A stretch of DNA of 35,838 nt from Akkermansiaceae bacterium (GTDB lineage: Bacteria > Verrucomicrobiota > Verrucomicrobiia > Verrucomicrobiales > Akkermansiaceae): the NCBI GenBank assembly GCA_025354565.1, contig JANXMQ010000076.1, positions 1-35,838 of the forward strand. The letters run 5' to 3'. Position 1 is the first letter of the stretch, and each line of letters opens with the position of its first letter. The notes beneath the pieces were generated by a model, which saw only the letters and a program-made list of their open reading frames with translations, had not been told where the DNA came from and searched no databases. A program made the translations under genes and the position numbers. Of the stretch, positions 25,203 through 33,938 are shown piece after piece.

Positions 25203-26342
25203 ATGACGCGACGCCTCCTATCGCTGCTTTCACTCACCCTCTGCGGGCTTTTGCTCAACGGGTTGTTGTTGTATTGGAAGCTCTCCGATCCGGCGGGGGG
25301 CATTGCGGGCTGCGGTGGTGGCAGTGGTTGTGCGGACGTCCTTGCATCGCGTTGGTCGCAGGTTTTTGGCATCCCCATTCCGGTGTTAGGTTTGCTGGTT
25401 TATGTCCTGCTTTTCGCTGCGTTGCTGGGGGATTTCAAACGGCTTCAAGGACTGTGTTTCGCCGCCATCGTGGGTTCCGCGGGGTGGCTGATCGTCGTGC
25501 AGGCCTTGCTGCTCCATCACTTCTGCACATGGTGCATGGCGGTACATGGGGTGGGGGGCCTACTTGCGCTGTTAGGAGGAATTTTCTCCCAATGGGATGC
25601 TCGGTTCCGCCACGGCCTGCAAGCTGGAGCGGCTGCCGCGCTGGGCCTGGCATTGGCCCAACTTTACGGCCCGGAGCCGGTCACGCATCGGATCGACACT
25701 GCTTGGAATGCCCCGAAATCCCAACCCAGCGGAGTCCATGCGGAAGGCAGCGGGCGCAAAATTTCTTTCGACGAAGGGCGGAAAATCTATGACGTCTCCT
25801 CACTGCCAAGGCTGGGGTCCGTCGATGCGCTGCGGGTGATGGTTGAATACTTCGATTTTCAATGTCCGGCCTGCCGGAAAATGGCGGGTTATCTAGCAGC
25901 ACTGGTGGCGAAACATCCAACGGACCTCTGCGTGCTGCTGCTGCCAGTGCCTTTGAATCACGCCTGCAATCCGGCGCTGCCGATCACAGAAGCTGGGCAT
26001 CCGGCGAGTTGTGAACTGGCGAAAATCGCCCTTGCCGTCTGGCGCGTGAAACCGGACGCCTACCCGGAACTCCACCGCGCGTTTCTATCCGATCCTCCAC
26101 TGGATCAAGCCGCCGCCATGGCGCTCGCTGAAGCGAAGGTGCCTGCGGTGCAACTTGCTTCGGCGCTGCGCGACCCATGGATCGACCGCGTCATTCAGAC
26201 TGACATCGCAGACTGGGTGGCCATTTCCGGTGGTAAAAAAATCCTGCCCCAGCTCTTGATTTCCGACCGAAAAGCTCTCCACGGACTGCCCTCCGGCGAG
26301 GCAGATTTCATCCGGGTGATGGAGCGGGAACTTGGACTCTAG
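25203..26342 (+). CDS. VKOR-DsbA fusion (disulfide bond formation protein)
   Basis: A 379-residue fusion that makes and recycles disulfides in exported proteins. Residues 1-150 form a vitamin K epoxide reductase domain with about five helices; Cys37 and Cys43 are the loop pair and CTWC (108-111) is the quinone-facing active site. Residues about 185-379 are a DsbA-like thioredoxin domain with FDFQCPACRKM (Cys221/Cys224) and the cis-Pro-type segment KKILPQLLI near 345. In such fusions the domain partners with the membrane VKOR to oxidise substrates. It has its own start 110 bases after gap behind a terminator. It would help fold secreted hydrolases, which is inference. Confidence 0.9.
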   Translation: MTRRLLSLLSLTLCGLLLNGLLLYWKLSDPAGGIAGCGGGSGCADVLASRWSQVFGIPIPVLGLLVYVLLFAALLGDFKRLQGLCFAAIVGSAGWLIVVQALLLHHFCTWCMAVHGVGGLLALLGGIFSQWDARFRHGLQAGAAAALGLALAQLYGPEPVTHRIDTAWNAPKSQPSGVHAEGSGRKISFDEGRKIYDVSSLPRLGSVDALRVMVEYFDFQCPACRKMAGYLAALVAKHPTDLCVLLLPVPLNHACNPALPITEAGHPASCELAKIALAVWRVKPDAYPELHRAFLSDPPLDQAAAMALAEAKVPAVQLASALRDPWIDRVIQTDIADWVAISGGKKILPQLLISDRKALHGLPSGEADFIRVMERELGL

Positions 26343-26440
26343 TGTCGCGTAAAATTCAATGTGACGGACAGGGTGTGCGGACGAGGTTGCTGCGTCTCGC
26401 CGCAACCACAACCCGGCGCGGCCATCCGTCAATCTGAGCT
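26343..26440. repeat. Dispersed palindromic repeat element, copy 2
   Basis: This lies between the convergent VKOR-DsbA and ilvA genes and shares with 5892-6022 the words TTCAATGTG, GGACAG, GTGCGG, GCGTCTCGCCGCAAC, CACAAC and the end CGGCCATCCGTCAATCTGAGCT. It lacks about 35 bases found in copy 1, including most of one hairpin arm, leaving only a 6-bp stem. Low mutation between copies in the outer parts suggests recent common origin. Confidence 0.78.
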
Positions 26441-26448
26441 GGAGACCA

Positions 26449-27993
26449 CTAAGCCCCCACCAAGCGCTGCCGCGTTTCTTCATTCACCACTTCACACAAC
26501 CGGTAGCCCTCGCCGTGGCTGGGTATGGTCATCAGCAGGGCGTCGCGCTCATAGGGCGAGGGGAAATCCAAACCGATCAGCGCCCGGCCGATGCGCTCGC
26601 CGGATTGGCGGTAGTTGAAATAACAGAGACTCGCGTTGCCCCGGATGCGCTGGCCTAGGAAATCGTGCAAGGCCCCCGGTCGTTCGTAAAAATCCAAGCG
26701 CAGGAAGGCGGGATTTTTCAATAAATCACCGCGCAGGGGAATCGCACGGAAGGCGATATCGATTGCACCCGTTAGATCCTGCCAGGCGAAACCATGGGCA
26801 TCGAGTTTCAACGGCAAAGCGCCCAACACTGCAGGCTCGTCCGTTTGAATCGTGAAGGTCGGCCAGGCTTCCGCTTCATCAGTTTTGCCGTATTGGAAAT
26901 CGGCGATGTCGAGTCCCTCGAAGCAAGTGTCTAGCAGCTTCAGCATCGACCCGACCCGCTCCGGAATATGGACGCGCAGGGTGCGGCTGGTTTTGCCACT
27001 GGCACCCACCGACTGGGCGATCAGGCCGAGTTGGAGAAAGTCGATATTCGCGCCGCACAATACGACCAAGACACATTTGCCGATCAAGGCCTCACGGTTT
27101 TTCAAGACGGCGGCGAGGCCCAGCGCGCCCGAGGGTTCCGAGATGCAGCGCAGCCCTTCCCAGAGCGTCCGGATGGCGTTGCTGACTTCGGCATTCGTCA
27201 CTGTCTCGATCCGGCGCAACGTGTTTTTGCAAATTTCAAACGGCAGTGCGCCCGCTTTCCTAACAGCCGTGCCGTCGCAGAACAAATCGGCGCTTTCCAG
27301 TTCGATCGGTTTTCCGGCTGTTAGAGCGGCTTTCATCGACGCTTGGCCCACGCCTTCGACTCCGACGATTTCGATGTCCGGCCAATACGTTTTTAGCCAG
27401 GTGGAAACGCCCGCCGCCATACCGCCGCCGCCAATCTGGAGGTAGGCAGCGTCGAAAGGACCATGGCCCGAGAGCACGATTTCATCGGCCAGCGTCCCCT
27501 GGCCCGCCATCACTTGCAGGTCATCGTAAGCATGGATATAGACCGCTCCGCTGGCCGCTTCATCCGCCCGCGCGGCGGCAACGGCGTCGTCGTAACTGTC
27601 GCCCGTTAGAAAAATTTCCACCATCGCGCCACCATGGAACATCACGGCGGATAGCTTTACCTTGGGCGTCGAGCGCGGCATGTAAATCCGGGCATGGATG
27701 CCCAGCGCACGGGCTGCCAGTGCGACTCCCTGCGCATGATTTCCAGCGGATGCCGTGACCACCCCGCGGGCGGCTTCGGCCCGTGTCAGAACGGCCATCC
27801 GGTTGCAGGCTCCGCGCCATTTGTAAGCCTTGATCGGCGAGAGATCCTCGCGTTTCACCCAGATTTCCGGACCGGGTCCGGGCAGATCCAGCCGCTCCAA
27901 TGGCGTGGCTTGGCCAAACCGATAGACCCGCTCCCGGGCAAATAAGATTTCCTGACGCAATTGCCGGTCCAGCGGCAGCTCCTCATGATTCAT
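26449..27993 (-). CDS. ilvA: Threonine ammonia-lyase (threonine dehydratase)
   Basis: A 514-residue PLP enzyme that deaminates threonine to 2-oxobutanoate, the first step of isoleucine biosynthesis. PLP lysine is Lys58 in SPIKAYKWRGA, the glycine-rich phosphate loop is GGGGMAAG, and TASAGNHAQG is conserved. The C-terminal half has two ACT-like regulatory repeats (e.g. FLRLDFYERPGALHDFLG), as in the long, isoleucine-inhibited biosynthetic form. The start at 27993 (MNHEELPLDRQL) fits family N-termini; the open upstream frame is basic and unlike it. It is divergent from htpG. A serine-dehydratase activity is possible but less likely given the regulatory part. Confidence 0.92.
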   Translation of the reverse strand: MNHEELPLDRQLRQEILFARERVYRFGQATPLERLDLPGPGPEIWVKREDLSPIKAYKWRGACNRMAVLTRAEAARGVVTASAGNHAQGVALAARALGIHARIYMPRSTPKVKLSAVMFHGGAMVEIFLTGDSYDDAVAAARADEAASGAVYIHAYDDLQVMAGQGTLADEIVLSGHGPFDAAYLQIGGGGMAAGVSTWLKTYWPDIEIVGVEGVGQASMKAALTAGKPIELESADLFCDGTAVRKAGALPFEICKNTLRRIETVTNAEVSNAIRTLWEGLRCISEPSGALGLAAVLKNREALIGKCVLVVLCGANIDFLQLGLIAQSVGASGKTSRTLRVHIPERVGSMLKLLDTCFEGLDIADFQYGKTDEAEAWPTFTIQTDEPAVLGALPLKLDAHGFAWQDLTGAIDIAFRAIPLRGDLLKNPAFLRLDFYERPGALHDFLGQRIRGNASLCYFNYRQSGERIGRALIGLDFPSPYERDALLMTIPSHGEGYRLCEVVNEETRQRLVGA

Positions 27994-28084
27994 GAATGAG
28001 GGTTGCCGGAATGCGCCGCACCCGCAAGCCCCGAGGGATTTCCTCTGGAATTTCCACCCCGCGTGCTTGATCCTGTCCATCGGT

Positions 28085-28112
28085 TTGACAGCCGGGCATC
28101 GCTGGGTATGGT
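28085..28112 (+). promoter_or_regulatory. Probable htpG promoter
   Basis: TTGACA (28085-28090) and TATGGT (28107-28112) are separated by 16 bases, six of six and four of six consensus bases. The leader to the ATG at 28149 would be about 30 bases. No CIRCE-type inverted repeat is seen, so HrcA control is not indicated. Confidence 0.55.
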
Positions 28113-28148
28113 CCCGCCGTTCTCACGAACCATCCAACCTATTTTATC

Positions 28149-29993
28149 ATGAGCGAAACGACCCTCGAAAAACACACCTTCCAAGCCGAGATCCAACAAC
28201 TGCTGGATCTTGTGGTTCACTCCCTCTACACGGATAAGGAAATTTTCCTCCGCGAGCTGATTTCCAATGCCTCGGACTCGATGGAAAAACTCCGCCACCT
28301 CGAGGCCACGGAAAAGTCCATCCATCAGCCGACGCTGCCTTTGGAAATTCACATCACCACCAATGAGGAGGCTAAAACGCTGACCATCACCGACCACGGC
28401 CTCGGCATGACGCGCGAGGAGCTGGTGAAAAATCTGGGCACCATCGCGCACTCCGGGACCAAGGCATTTCTCAAAAACATGCAGGACAGCGGCAGCACAC
28501 CGGGCAACATGATCGGCCAGTTCGGCGTCGGCTTCTACTCGGCCTTCATGGTCGCGGATGAGGTGAAGGTCCACACCCGTGGCTGGCGCGAGGAAGGCGA
28601 GGGACTCGTCTGGATCAGCGACGGCAAGACGGGCTATGAAATCGATGACTCACCGGACCAAGAGCGCGGGGTGAAAATCGTGATGCACCTGAAGGAGGAT
28701 CTCAAAGAGTATGCCGAAGAAACCCGCCTGAAACATCTCATCGAGAGATATAGCAACTTCGTCGGCTTCCCGATTTTCCTCAACGGCAAGCGCATCAACG
28801 AGGTGGAAGCGTTGTGGTTGAAGAATAAATCGGAAATTTCCGAGGACGAATACAAGGCGTTCTATCAGTTCACCGGCAAGGCCTTCGACGAACCCGCCTA
28901 CCGCCTGCATTTCAGCGCGGACGCGCCGATCGCAATCAACGCGCTGATCTTCGCCCCAAGCGAAAACCCCGAACGTATGGGCTTCGGCAAGGTCGAGGGC
29001 GGCATCGCGCTCTACTCGAAAAAAGTCCTCATCGACCCGAACCCGAAAGGCCTGCTGCCGGAGTGGTTGCGCTTCATGAAAGGCGTGGTCGATAGCGCGG
29101 ATCTCCCGCTCAACATCTCGCGGGAAACGATGCAGGACAGCGCCCTGGTTAGGAAACTCGGTGCGGTCATCAGCAAGCGCGTGATTAAAATGTTTGAAAA
29201 GGAAGCCGAGGCCGATCCCGCGAAATACCGCAGCTTCTATCTGAAATTCGACCGCTATTTTAAGGAAGGCATCGCCACCGATTATGCCAACCGGGTGGCG
29301 CTGTCGAAGTTGTTGCGCTTCGAATCTTCTCTAACGGAATCCGGTGCGCTCTGCGGTTTCGTGGATTATGTTTCCCGCGCGAAGGACGGCCAAGCTTCGA
29401 TCTACTACCTCGTCGGCGGCAGTCGCGAACAAGTGGAGAGCAGTCCCTACATCGAGGCGTTCAAGGCGCGTGGTCTGGAGGTGATCTATTTCACGGACGC
29501 GGTGGATGAATATGTGGTTGAATCGTTAGGGGAATACGATGGCAAAAAACTTGTCTCCATCCGCCATGGCGGCGTGGATCTGGACGATCATGCAGCGGAA
29601 GGAGATTCCCTAACAGACGAGCAGACGACCGCGCTCTGCGATTTCCTCAAGGCCGAGCTCGGTGACCGGGTGACTGCCGTGGCCAGTGGCAAACGCCTGA
29701 TCGATAGTCCGGTAATCGCCCTCGTCCCCACGGACGGCATGAGTCCGCAAATGCGCCAGATGATGAAGGCGATGGATGAGAATTTCAAAGACGAGGTCAA
29801 GGTGGAGTTGGAAATCAACCCACGTCATCCGTTGATTAAAAAACTATCAGAATCCAAGGATTCCAATCCCGATTTGGCAAAACTGGTGGCGCTGCAATTG
29901 TTGGACAACGCGCTGATCGCAGCCGGCCTGCTGGAGGACGCCCGCGACACCGTTTCCCGCATGAACACGCTGATGGAAAAAGCGATGGGCTGA
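28149..29993 (+). CDS. htpG: Molecular chaperone HtpG (Hsp90)
   Basis: A 614-residue bacterial Hsp90, a dimeric ATP-driven chaperone in the cytoplasm. The GHKL ATPase domain shows ELISNASDS (36-44), DHGLGMT, GTIAHSGT and GQFGVGFYSAFMVAD. The middle domain has the catalytic loop region SADLPLNISRETMQ, and the C-terminal part ends with the dimerisation region (NALIAAGLLEDARDTVSRMNTLM). Length matches the 600-640 typical of bacterial HtpG. The start MSETTLEKHTFQAEIQQLL is standard, though no Shine-Dalgarno precedes it. It is divergent from ilvA and transcribed alone. Confidence 0.97.
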   Translation: MSETTLEKHTFQAEIQQLLDLVVHSLYTDKEIFLRELISNASDSMEKLRHLEATEKSIHQPTLPLEIHITTNEEAKTLTITDHGLGMTREELVKNLGTIAHSGTKAFLKNMQDSGSTPGNMIGQFGVGFYSAFMVADEVKVHTRGWREEGEGLVWISDGKTGYEIDDSPDQERGVKIVMHLKEDLKEYAEETRLKHLIERYSNFVGFPIFLNGKRINEVEALWLKNKSEISEDEYKAFYQFTGKAFDEPAYRLHFSADAPIAINALIFAPSENPERMGFGKVEGGIALYSKKVLIDPNPKGLLPEWLRFMKGVVDSADLPLNISRETMQDSALVRKLGAVISKRVIKMFEKEAEADPAKYRSFYLKFDRYFKEGIATDYANRVALSKLLRFESSLTESGALCGFVDYVSRAKDGQASIYYLVGGSREQVESSPYIEAFKARGLEVIYFTDAVDEYVVESLGEYDGKKLVSIRHGGVDLDDHAAEGDSLTDEQTTALCDFLKAELGDRVTAVASGKRLIDSPVIALVPTDGMSPQMRQMMKAMDENFKDEVKVELEINPRHPLIKKLSESKDSNPDLAKLVALQLLDNALIAAGLLEDARDTVSRMNTLMEKAMG

Positions 29994-30029
29994 GGCAAAT
30001 ACTGCATACCGTCGCGCATCAAGTAGGTG

Positions 30030-30131
30030 AATCTTCTATCCCAAAGGGATTCTGTCCCACCGCCCGGGGTTGGTCGTATCCGGCCTACCCTGGGAACTTC
30101 GCAAAACGCCATTCAACCCCAACGGGGTTGG
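30030..30131. repeat. Palindrome-rich intergenic element
   Basis: Between htpG and gcvT lie several palindromes in about 100 bases: ATCCCAAAGGGAT (30038-30050), a CCGGGGTTGG/CTACCCTGGG pair (30065-30094) and CAACCCCAACGGGGTTG (30114-30130). This set of motifs in this order is characteristic of an intergenic repeat I believe is widespread in Verrucomicrobiota and Planctomycetota genomes, but only one copy is in the window. It may terminate htpG transcription. Confidence 0.6.
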
Positions 30132-30214
30132 GAATGATGGGGAATGATTACCCCACGGCGATCAAGCCTCACTCGTATTGACAAGCGCCCACGGCGCTTT
30201 CAGGCTCACGCCCC

Positions 30215-31288
30215 GTGATTTCCGAATTGAAGCACTCCCCGCTCGAAGCCGCCCATGTGGCGCTCAATGCCCGCCTCGTCCCCTTCGCCGGTTGGAATAT
30301 GCCGGTCCAATATTCTTCGATCATCACCGAACACACCGCTGTGCGCACTGCCTGCGGGATTTTCGATATTTCCCACATGGGCCAGTTCTTCGTTAGTGGG
30401 CCTGTCACTTTGCTGAATAGACTGCTCACCAACGACCTCGCCAAGCTCGGCCCCGGCCAGGGGCAATACACGCTGATGCTCAACGAAAACGGCGGCGTGA
30501 TCGACGACCTGATCGCCTACCGGACCGGGGAAAACTCGTTCTTCCTCGTGGTGAACGCGTCGATGATCGAGGCGGATTATGCATGGATGACGGAGCATCT
30601 GGACCCGCAAGTCAAACTGGTCAACCAAAGTGATCAGTGGGCAGGCATGGCGATCCAAGGTCCGCTGGCGGCGGCAGTTTTCGCCAAGGTTTTTCCCTCT
30701 GAAACCCTGCCGCCTAGGAACGGCATCCTCTTCACCCACGACGGCACCATCGTCTGCCGCACCGGCTACACGGGCGAGGACGGGTTCGAGTTTTTCTGCC
30801 TCAATCACGAAGGCATCGCCTGTTGGGAAAAATTTCTCGCCGCCGGTGCCGCGCCCTGTGGCCTCGGTGCGCGCGACTCGCTGCGGCTTGAAATGGGCTA
30901 TCCGCTCAACGGCAACGACCTGTCCCCCACCCGCACGCCGATCGAGGCCGGACTCGGGTTTTTCTGCGATCTCACGAAAGGCGAATTCATCGGCCGCGAA
31001 GCTCTCGCCCGCCAGAAAGAGGAAGGCCCGGCCATGAAGCTAACCGCCATCCGCTATTTGGAAAAAGGTGCCCCACCCCGCGCCCACTATCCGGTCGTTT
31101 CCGCCACGGGTGAGGTCATCGGCGAGTTAGCCAGCGGCGTGCTCTCGCCCTCGTTGATGACCGGCATCGGCATGGCCTACTTGCCTGCTGAATTTTCAAA
31201 AATCGGCACCAACCTCAACATCGAAGTCCGTGGCAAGCTCTGCCCCGCCGAAGTCGTTAAAAAGCCGTTTTACAAACCCTCCCACTGA
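30215..31288 (+). CDS. gcvT: Aminomethyltransferase (glycine cleavage T protein)
   Basis: A 357-residue T protein of the glycine cleavage system, which transfers the methylene group from the lipoyl arm of H protein to tetrahydrofolate and releases ammonia. Conserved segments are LVPFAGWNMPVQY near 21-33, HTAVRTACGIFDISHMGQ, LLTNDLAKL with the catalytic Asp, GRTGYTGEDGFE-like TGYTGEDGFEFF, and GLGARDSLRLEMGYPL. The start is a GTG at 30215; no upstream ATG is available and the first residues (ISELKHSPLEAAHVAL) match the family. A TTGACA at 30178-30183 is too close with a poor -10 to be a convincing promoter, and no glycine riboswitch is visible. gcvH follows after 24 bases. Confidence 0.95.
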   Translation: MISELKHSPLEAAHVALNARLVPFAGWNMPVQYSSIITEHTAVRTACGIFDISHMGQFFVSGPVTLLNRLLTNDLAKLGPGQGQYTLMLNENGGVIDDLIAYRTGENSFFLVVNASMIEADYAWMTEHLDPQVKLVNQSDQWAGMAIQGPLAAAVFAKVFPSETLPPRNGILFTHDGTIVCRTGYTGEDGFEFFCLNHEGIACWEKFLAAGAAPCGLGARDSLRLEMGYPLNGNDLSPTRTPIEAGLGFFCDLTKGEFIGREALARQKEEGPAMKLTAIRYLEKGAPPRAHYPVVSATGEVIGELASGVLSPSLMTGIGMAYLPAEFSKIGTNLNIEVRGKLCPAEVVKKPFYKPSH

Positions 31289-31312
31289 TTTTCTTAACCT
31301 AACTAAATCCCC

Positions 31313-31690
31313 ATGAACACCCCAACCGACCTCCTTTACGCCTCCTCCCACGAATGGGTCCGCCTCGTTGGCGACATCGCCACCGTGGGCATTTCCGATC
31401 ATGCCCAAGCCGAGCTCACCGATGTGGTTTTTGTCGAACTCCCCACCGTGGGCCGTGCCGTGGATGCTGGCGATCCAACCGCCGTGGTGGAATCCGTGAA
31501 AGCCGCCAGCGACATCTACGCCCCCGTCAGCGGCGAGATCGTGGAAGTGAACCCGGATGTGGAGAACGATCCATCACTCGTCAACACCGATCCCTACGGC
31601 AGGGGCTGGATCTTCAAGCTCAAGGTGAAAAACGCGGCCGATGTCTCCTCCTTGCACGATGCCGCCGCATACGAGGCGCTGATCAGTTAG
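31313..31690 (+). CDS. gcvH: Glycine cleavage system H protein
   Basis: A 125-residue lipoyl carrier that shuttles the aminomethyl group between P, T and L proteins. The lipoylation site is Lys63 in VVESVKAASDIY, with upstream GISDHAQAELTDVVFVELP and downstream NDPSLVNTDPYGRGW, all family hallmarks. It is the second gene of the gcvT-gcvH unit; gcvP is not in the window, so the decarboxylase subunits must be elsewhere or beyond the locus. It ends seven bases before the convergent pgsA stop. Confidence 0.97.
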   Translation: MNTPTDLLYASSHEWVRLVGDIATVGISDHAQAELTDVVFVELPTVGRAVDAGDPTAVVESVKAASDIYAPVSGEIVEVNPDVENDPSLVNTDPYGRGWIFKLKVKNAADVSSLHDAAAYEALIS

Positions 31691-31697
31691 ACCAGCC

Positions 31698-32291
31698 TCA
31701 CCGCCCTCGCAGCAGATTCCGTGAACTCCAGAGGTAGTTCCAGCCACTGACCACCGTCAGCGCCACCGCCGCCCATAGAAAAACCGGTTGCAGCCAGCCG
31801 CCGGCCTCATAGGGACGAGCCAGGTGTTTGAGGAAATCTAACATAGGGAACATTTTTCCCGCCTTTTCACCCGTTAGCCAAATCAGACCGGTGATCAGAT
31901 AGGCTAGCTGGAAGGTGGTCTTCCATTTTCCCAAATTATCCGCCGCCAGCACTTGACCGGCTTCGATGGCGATGGTGCGCAGGCCGGTGACCAGAAACTC
32001 GCGCCCGATGATCAGCGCCGTCACCCACACCGGGCAGAGTACGCGCTCGGTGAAAAAAATGAACGCGGCACTCACCAGAATCTTGTCCGCTAGCGGATCC
32101 ATCAATTTCCCCAACGGCGTGACCAGGCCCATTTTCCGCGCCAAATAGCCGTCCAGCCAATCGCTCGCCGCCGCGACGATGAAGAGCGTGAGGCCGATGC
32201 CGTAGCCGGGCAGGTTACGCTGGGACACCGCAACCACAAAGGCCGCCGTCATGATGAGGCGGGAAAACGTGATCGCATTTGGTATATTCAC
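31698..32291 (-). CDS. pgsA: CDP-diacylglycerol--glycerol-3-phosphate 3-phosphatidyltransferase
   Basis: A 197-residue integral membrane enzyme that makes phosphatidylglycerol phosphate. The CDP-alcohol phosphotransferase motif DGx2ARx8Gx3Dx3D is complete in LDGYLARKMGLVTPLGKLMD followed by PLAD. Four to six hydrophobic helices are visible. I chose the GTG at 32291, which gives MNIPNAITFSRL, matching the standard MNLPNxLTxxR start; longer versions would run antisense into gnd. It is divergent from gnd by about 100 bases and convergent with gcvH. Other CDP-alcohol transferases such as cardiolipin synthase share the motif, but the N-terminus favours PgsA. Confidence 0.9.
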   Translation of the reverse strand: MNIPNAITFSRLIMTAAFVVAVSQRNLPGYGIGLTLFIVAAASDWLDGYLARKMGLVTPLGKLMDPLADKILVSAAFIFFTERVLCPVWVTALIIGREFLVTGLRTIAIEAGQVLAADNLGKWKTTFQLAYLITGLIWLTGEKAGKMFPMLDFLKHLARPYEAGGWLQPVFLWAAVALTVVSGWNYLWSSRNLLRGR

Positions 32292-32393
32292 GCCCCCAAT
32301 GTGGGAAAGGTATGACCAAATGGCAACAAGGGGTTGCACGAAACATCCATTCCCCCTACATCCTCTCTCGCCAGCAAACTGCGGCATCTTATT

Positions 32394-33812
32394 ATGAGCA
32401 ATAGCGATTTCGGACTCATTGGTCTGGCCGTCATGGGCCAGAATCTCGTTCTCAACGTGGAATCCCGCGGCTTTCAGGTCTCGGTTTACAACCGCACCAC
32501 CACGGTCACCGACGAATTCACCAGCAAACATCCCGACAAAAAAATCGTCGGCGAGCACACGCTCGAAGGCTTCGTGAAATCCCTCTCATCGCCGCGCAAG
32601 ATGATGATCATGGTCAAGGCTGGTGCCCCGGTGGACGCCGTCATCGAGTCTCTCATCCCGCTTCTCGACCAGGGCGACATCATCATCGACGGTGGAAATT
32701 CGCTCTACACCGACACCGAGCGCCGCGACAAATGGCTGGGCGATCTCGGCTTCCGCTTCATCGGTGCCGGCGTTTCCGGCGGTGAGGAAGGTGCCCGCAA
32801 AGGCCCGTCCATCATGCCCGGTGGCCCGGCCTCCACTTGGGAGGTCATGAAGCCGATTTTCGAATCGATCGCCGCCAAGGTGAATGGCGAGCCCTGCGTG
32901 TTCCACATCGGCCCCGGCGGCGCAGGTCATTATGTGAAAATGATCCACAACGGCATCGAATACGGCGACATGCAGCTCATCTGCGAGGCCTACAATATCT
33001 TCAAAGCCGCCGGTTTCGACGCTGCCGAACTCGCCGAAGTCTTCACCGACTGGAATGAAGGCGACCTCGAATCCTACCTCATCCAGATCACCTCCAAGAT
33101 CTTCGCCCAAAAGGATCCCGGCACCAAGAACGCCCTCGTCGATCTCATTCTCGACACCGCCGGTCAGAAAGGCACCGGCAAGTGGACCCTCATCAACGCC
33201 GTGGAAAACGCCGTCGTCATCTCCACCATCAACGCCGCCGTCGAGGCCCGCATCCTGTCTTCGATGAAGGACAAGCGCGTCACCGCCAGCAAGATCCTCG
33301 AAGGCCCGAAGCCCGAGATCGACATCAAGAAAAAGAAGCTCGTGAAAAAAGTCCACGACGCGCTCTTCGCCTCCAAGATCATTTCCTACGCCCAAGGCCT
33401 CGACCTCATCGCCACCATGGGCGCGGAAAAAGGCTGGGATCTCGACCTCGCCAAGATCGCCGCCATCTGGCGCGGTGGTTGCATCATCCGCGCCCGTTTC
33501 CTCAACGACATCACCGAGGCCTATCGCACCGACGCGAAACTCAGCAATCTCATGCTTGCCCCCTTCTTCACGGACCTGCTCAACGGCTTCCAGGAAAACT
33601 GGCGTGAAGTGGTGAGCCTCGCCACCCTCGCTGGTATCCCGGTCCCCGCCTTCTCGGCCTCGCTCGGTTACTACGACAGCTATCGTAGCGCCGTCCTCCC
33701 CGCGAATCTCCTGCAAGCCCAGCGCGACTTCTTCGGAGCACACACCTACGAACGCACCGACAAGCCACGCGGTGAAATGTTCCACACCGACTGGCCGGAA
33801 GTCATCGGCTGA
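32394..33812 (+). CDS. gnd: 6-phosphogluconate dehydrogenase, decarboxylating
   Basis: A 472-residue enzyme of the oxidative pentose phosphate pathway, converting 6-phosphogluconate to ribulose 5-phosphate with NADP. Visible are the GLAVMGQNLVLNVESRGF dinucleotide site with NRT following, DGGNSLYTDTERR, the VSGGEEGARKGPSIMPGG substrate loop, HYVKMIHNGIEYGDMQ with the catalytic Lys, KGTGKWT and the C-terminal dimer tail with GAHTYERTDKP-like residues. The length matches the long, enterobacterial-type form. Codon use is strongly optimised (C-ending), as for high expression. The ATG at 32394 gives MSNSDFGLIGLAVMG; a longer frame of 20 codons upstream has no support. Confidence 0.97.
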   Translation: MSNSDFGLIGLAVMGQNLVLNVESRGFQVSVYNRTTTVTDEFTSKHPDKKIVGEHTLEGFVKSLSSPRKMMIMVKAGAPVDAVIESLIPLLDQGDIIIDGGNSLYTDTERRDKWLGDLGFRFIGAGVSGGEEGARKGPSIMPGGPASTWEVMKPIFESIAAKVNGEPCVFHIGPGGAGHYVKMIHNGIEYGDMQLICEAYNIFKAAGFDAAELAEVFTDWNEGDLESYLIQITSKIFAQKDPGTKNALVDLILDTAGQKGTGKWTLINAVENAVVISTINAAVEARILSSMKDKRVTASKILEGPKPEIDIKKKKLVKKVHDALFASKIISYAQGLDLIATMGAEKGWDLDLAKIAAIWRGGCIIRARFLNDITEAYRTDAKLSNLMLAPFFTDLLNGFQENWREVVSLATLAGIPVPAFSASLGYYDSYRSAVLPANLLQAQRDFFGAHTYERTDKPRGEMFHTDWPEVIG

Positions 33813-33857
33813 TCGACTTGTCGCCTCGGTCCACCACTGTCGCTGACCGCACTTCCC

Positions 33858-33893
33858 ACAGCGGATTCCCTCACCGGAGTCCGCTGTTTTTTT
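33858..33893 (+). terminator. Rho-independent terminator of gnd
   Basis: A 12-bp stem (ACAGCGGATTCC with GGAGTCCGCTGT, one G-U pair) and a six-base loop are followed by seven T. It lies 45 bases after the gnd stop. Confidence 0.92.
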
Positions 33894-33938
33894 GAGTCAC
33901 GCCTTGTCAGCCAGACCCCGTGTTGCCATTCTCCATCC

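Noticed and set aside
27994..28148. CIRCE element upstream of htpG
   Set aside because: No TTAGCACTC/GAGTGCTAA inverted repeat is present.
30131..30214. Glycine riboswitch upstream of gcvT
   Set aside because: The leader is too short and no tandem aptamer-like conserved segments are visible.
32586..33785. A 399-codon minus-strand open frame antisense to gnd
   Set aside because: Its composition (Gly, Asp, Glu, Val-rich) is the mirror of the gnd codon bias; gnd is certain and the frame has no family resemblance.
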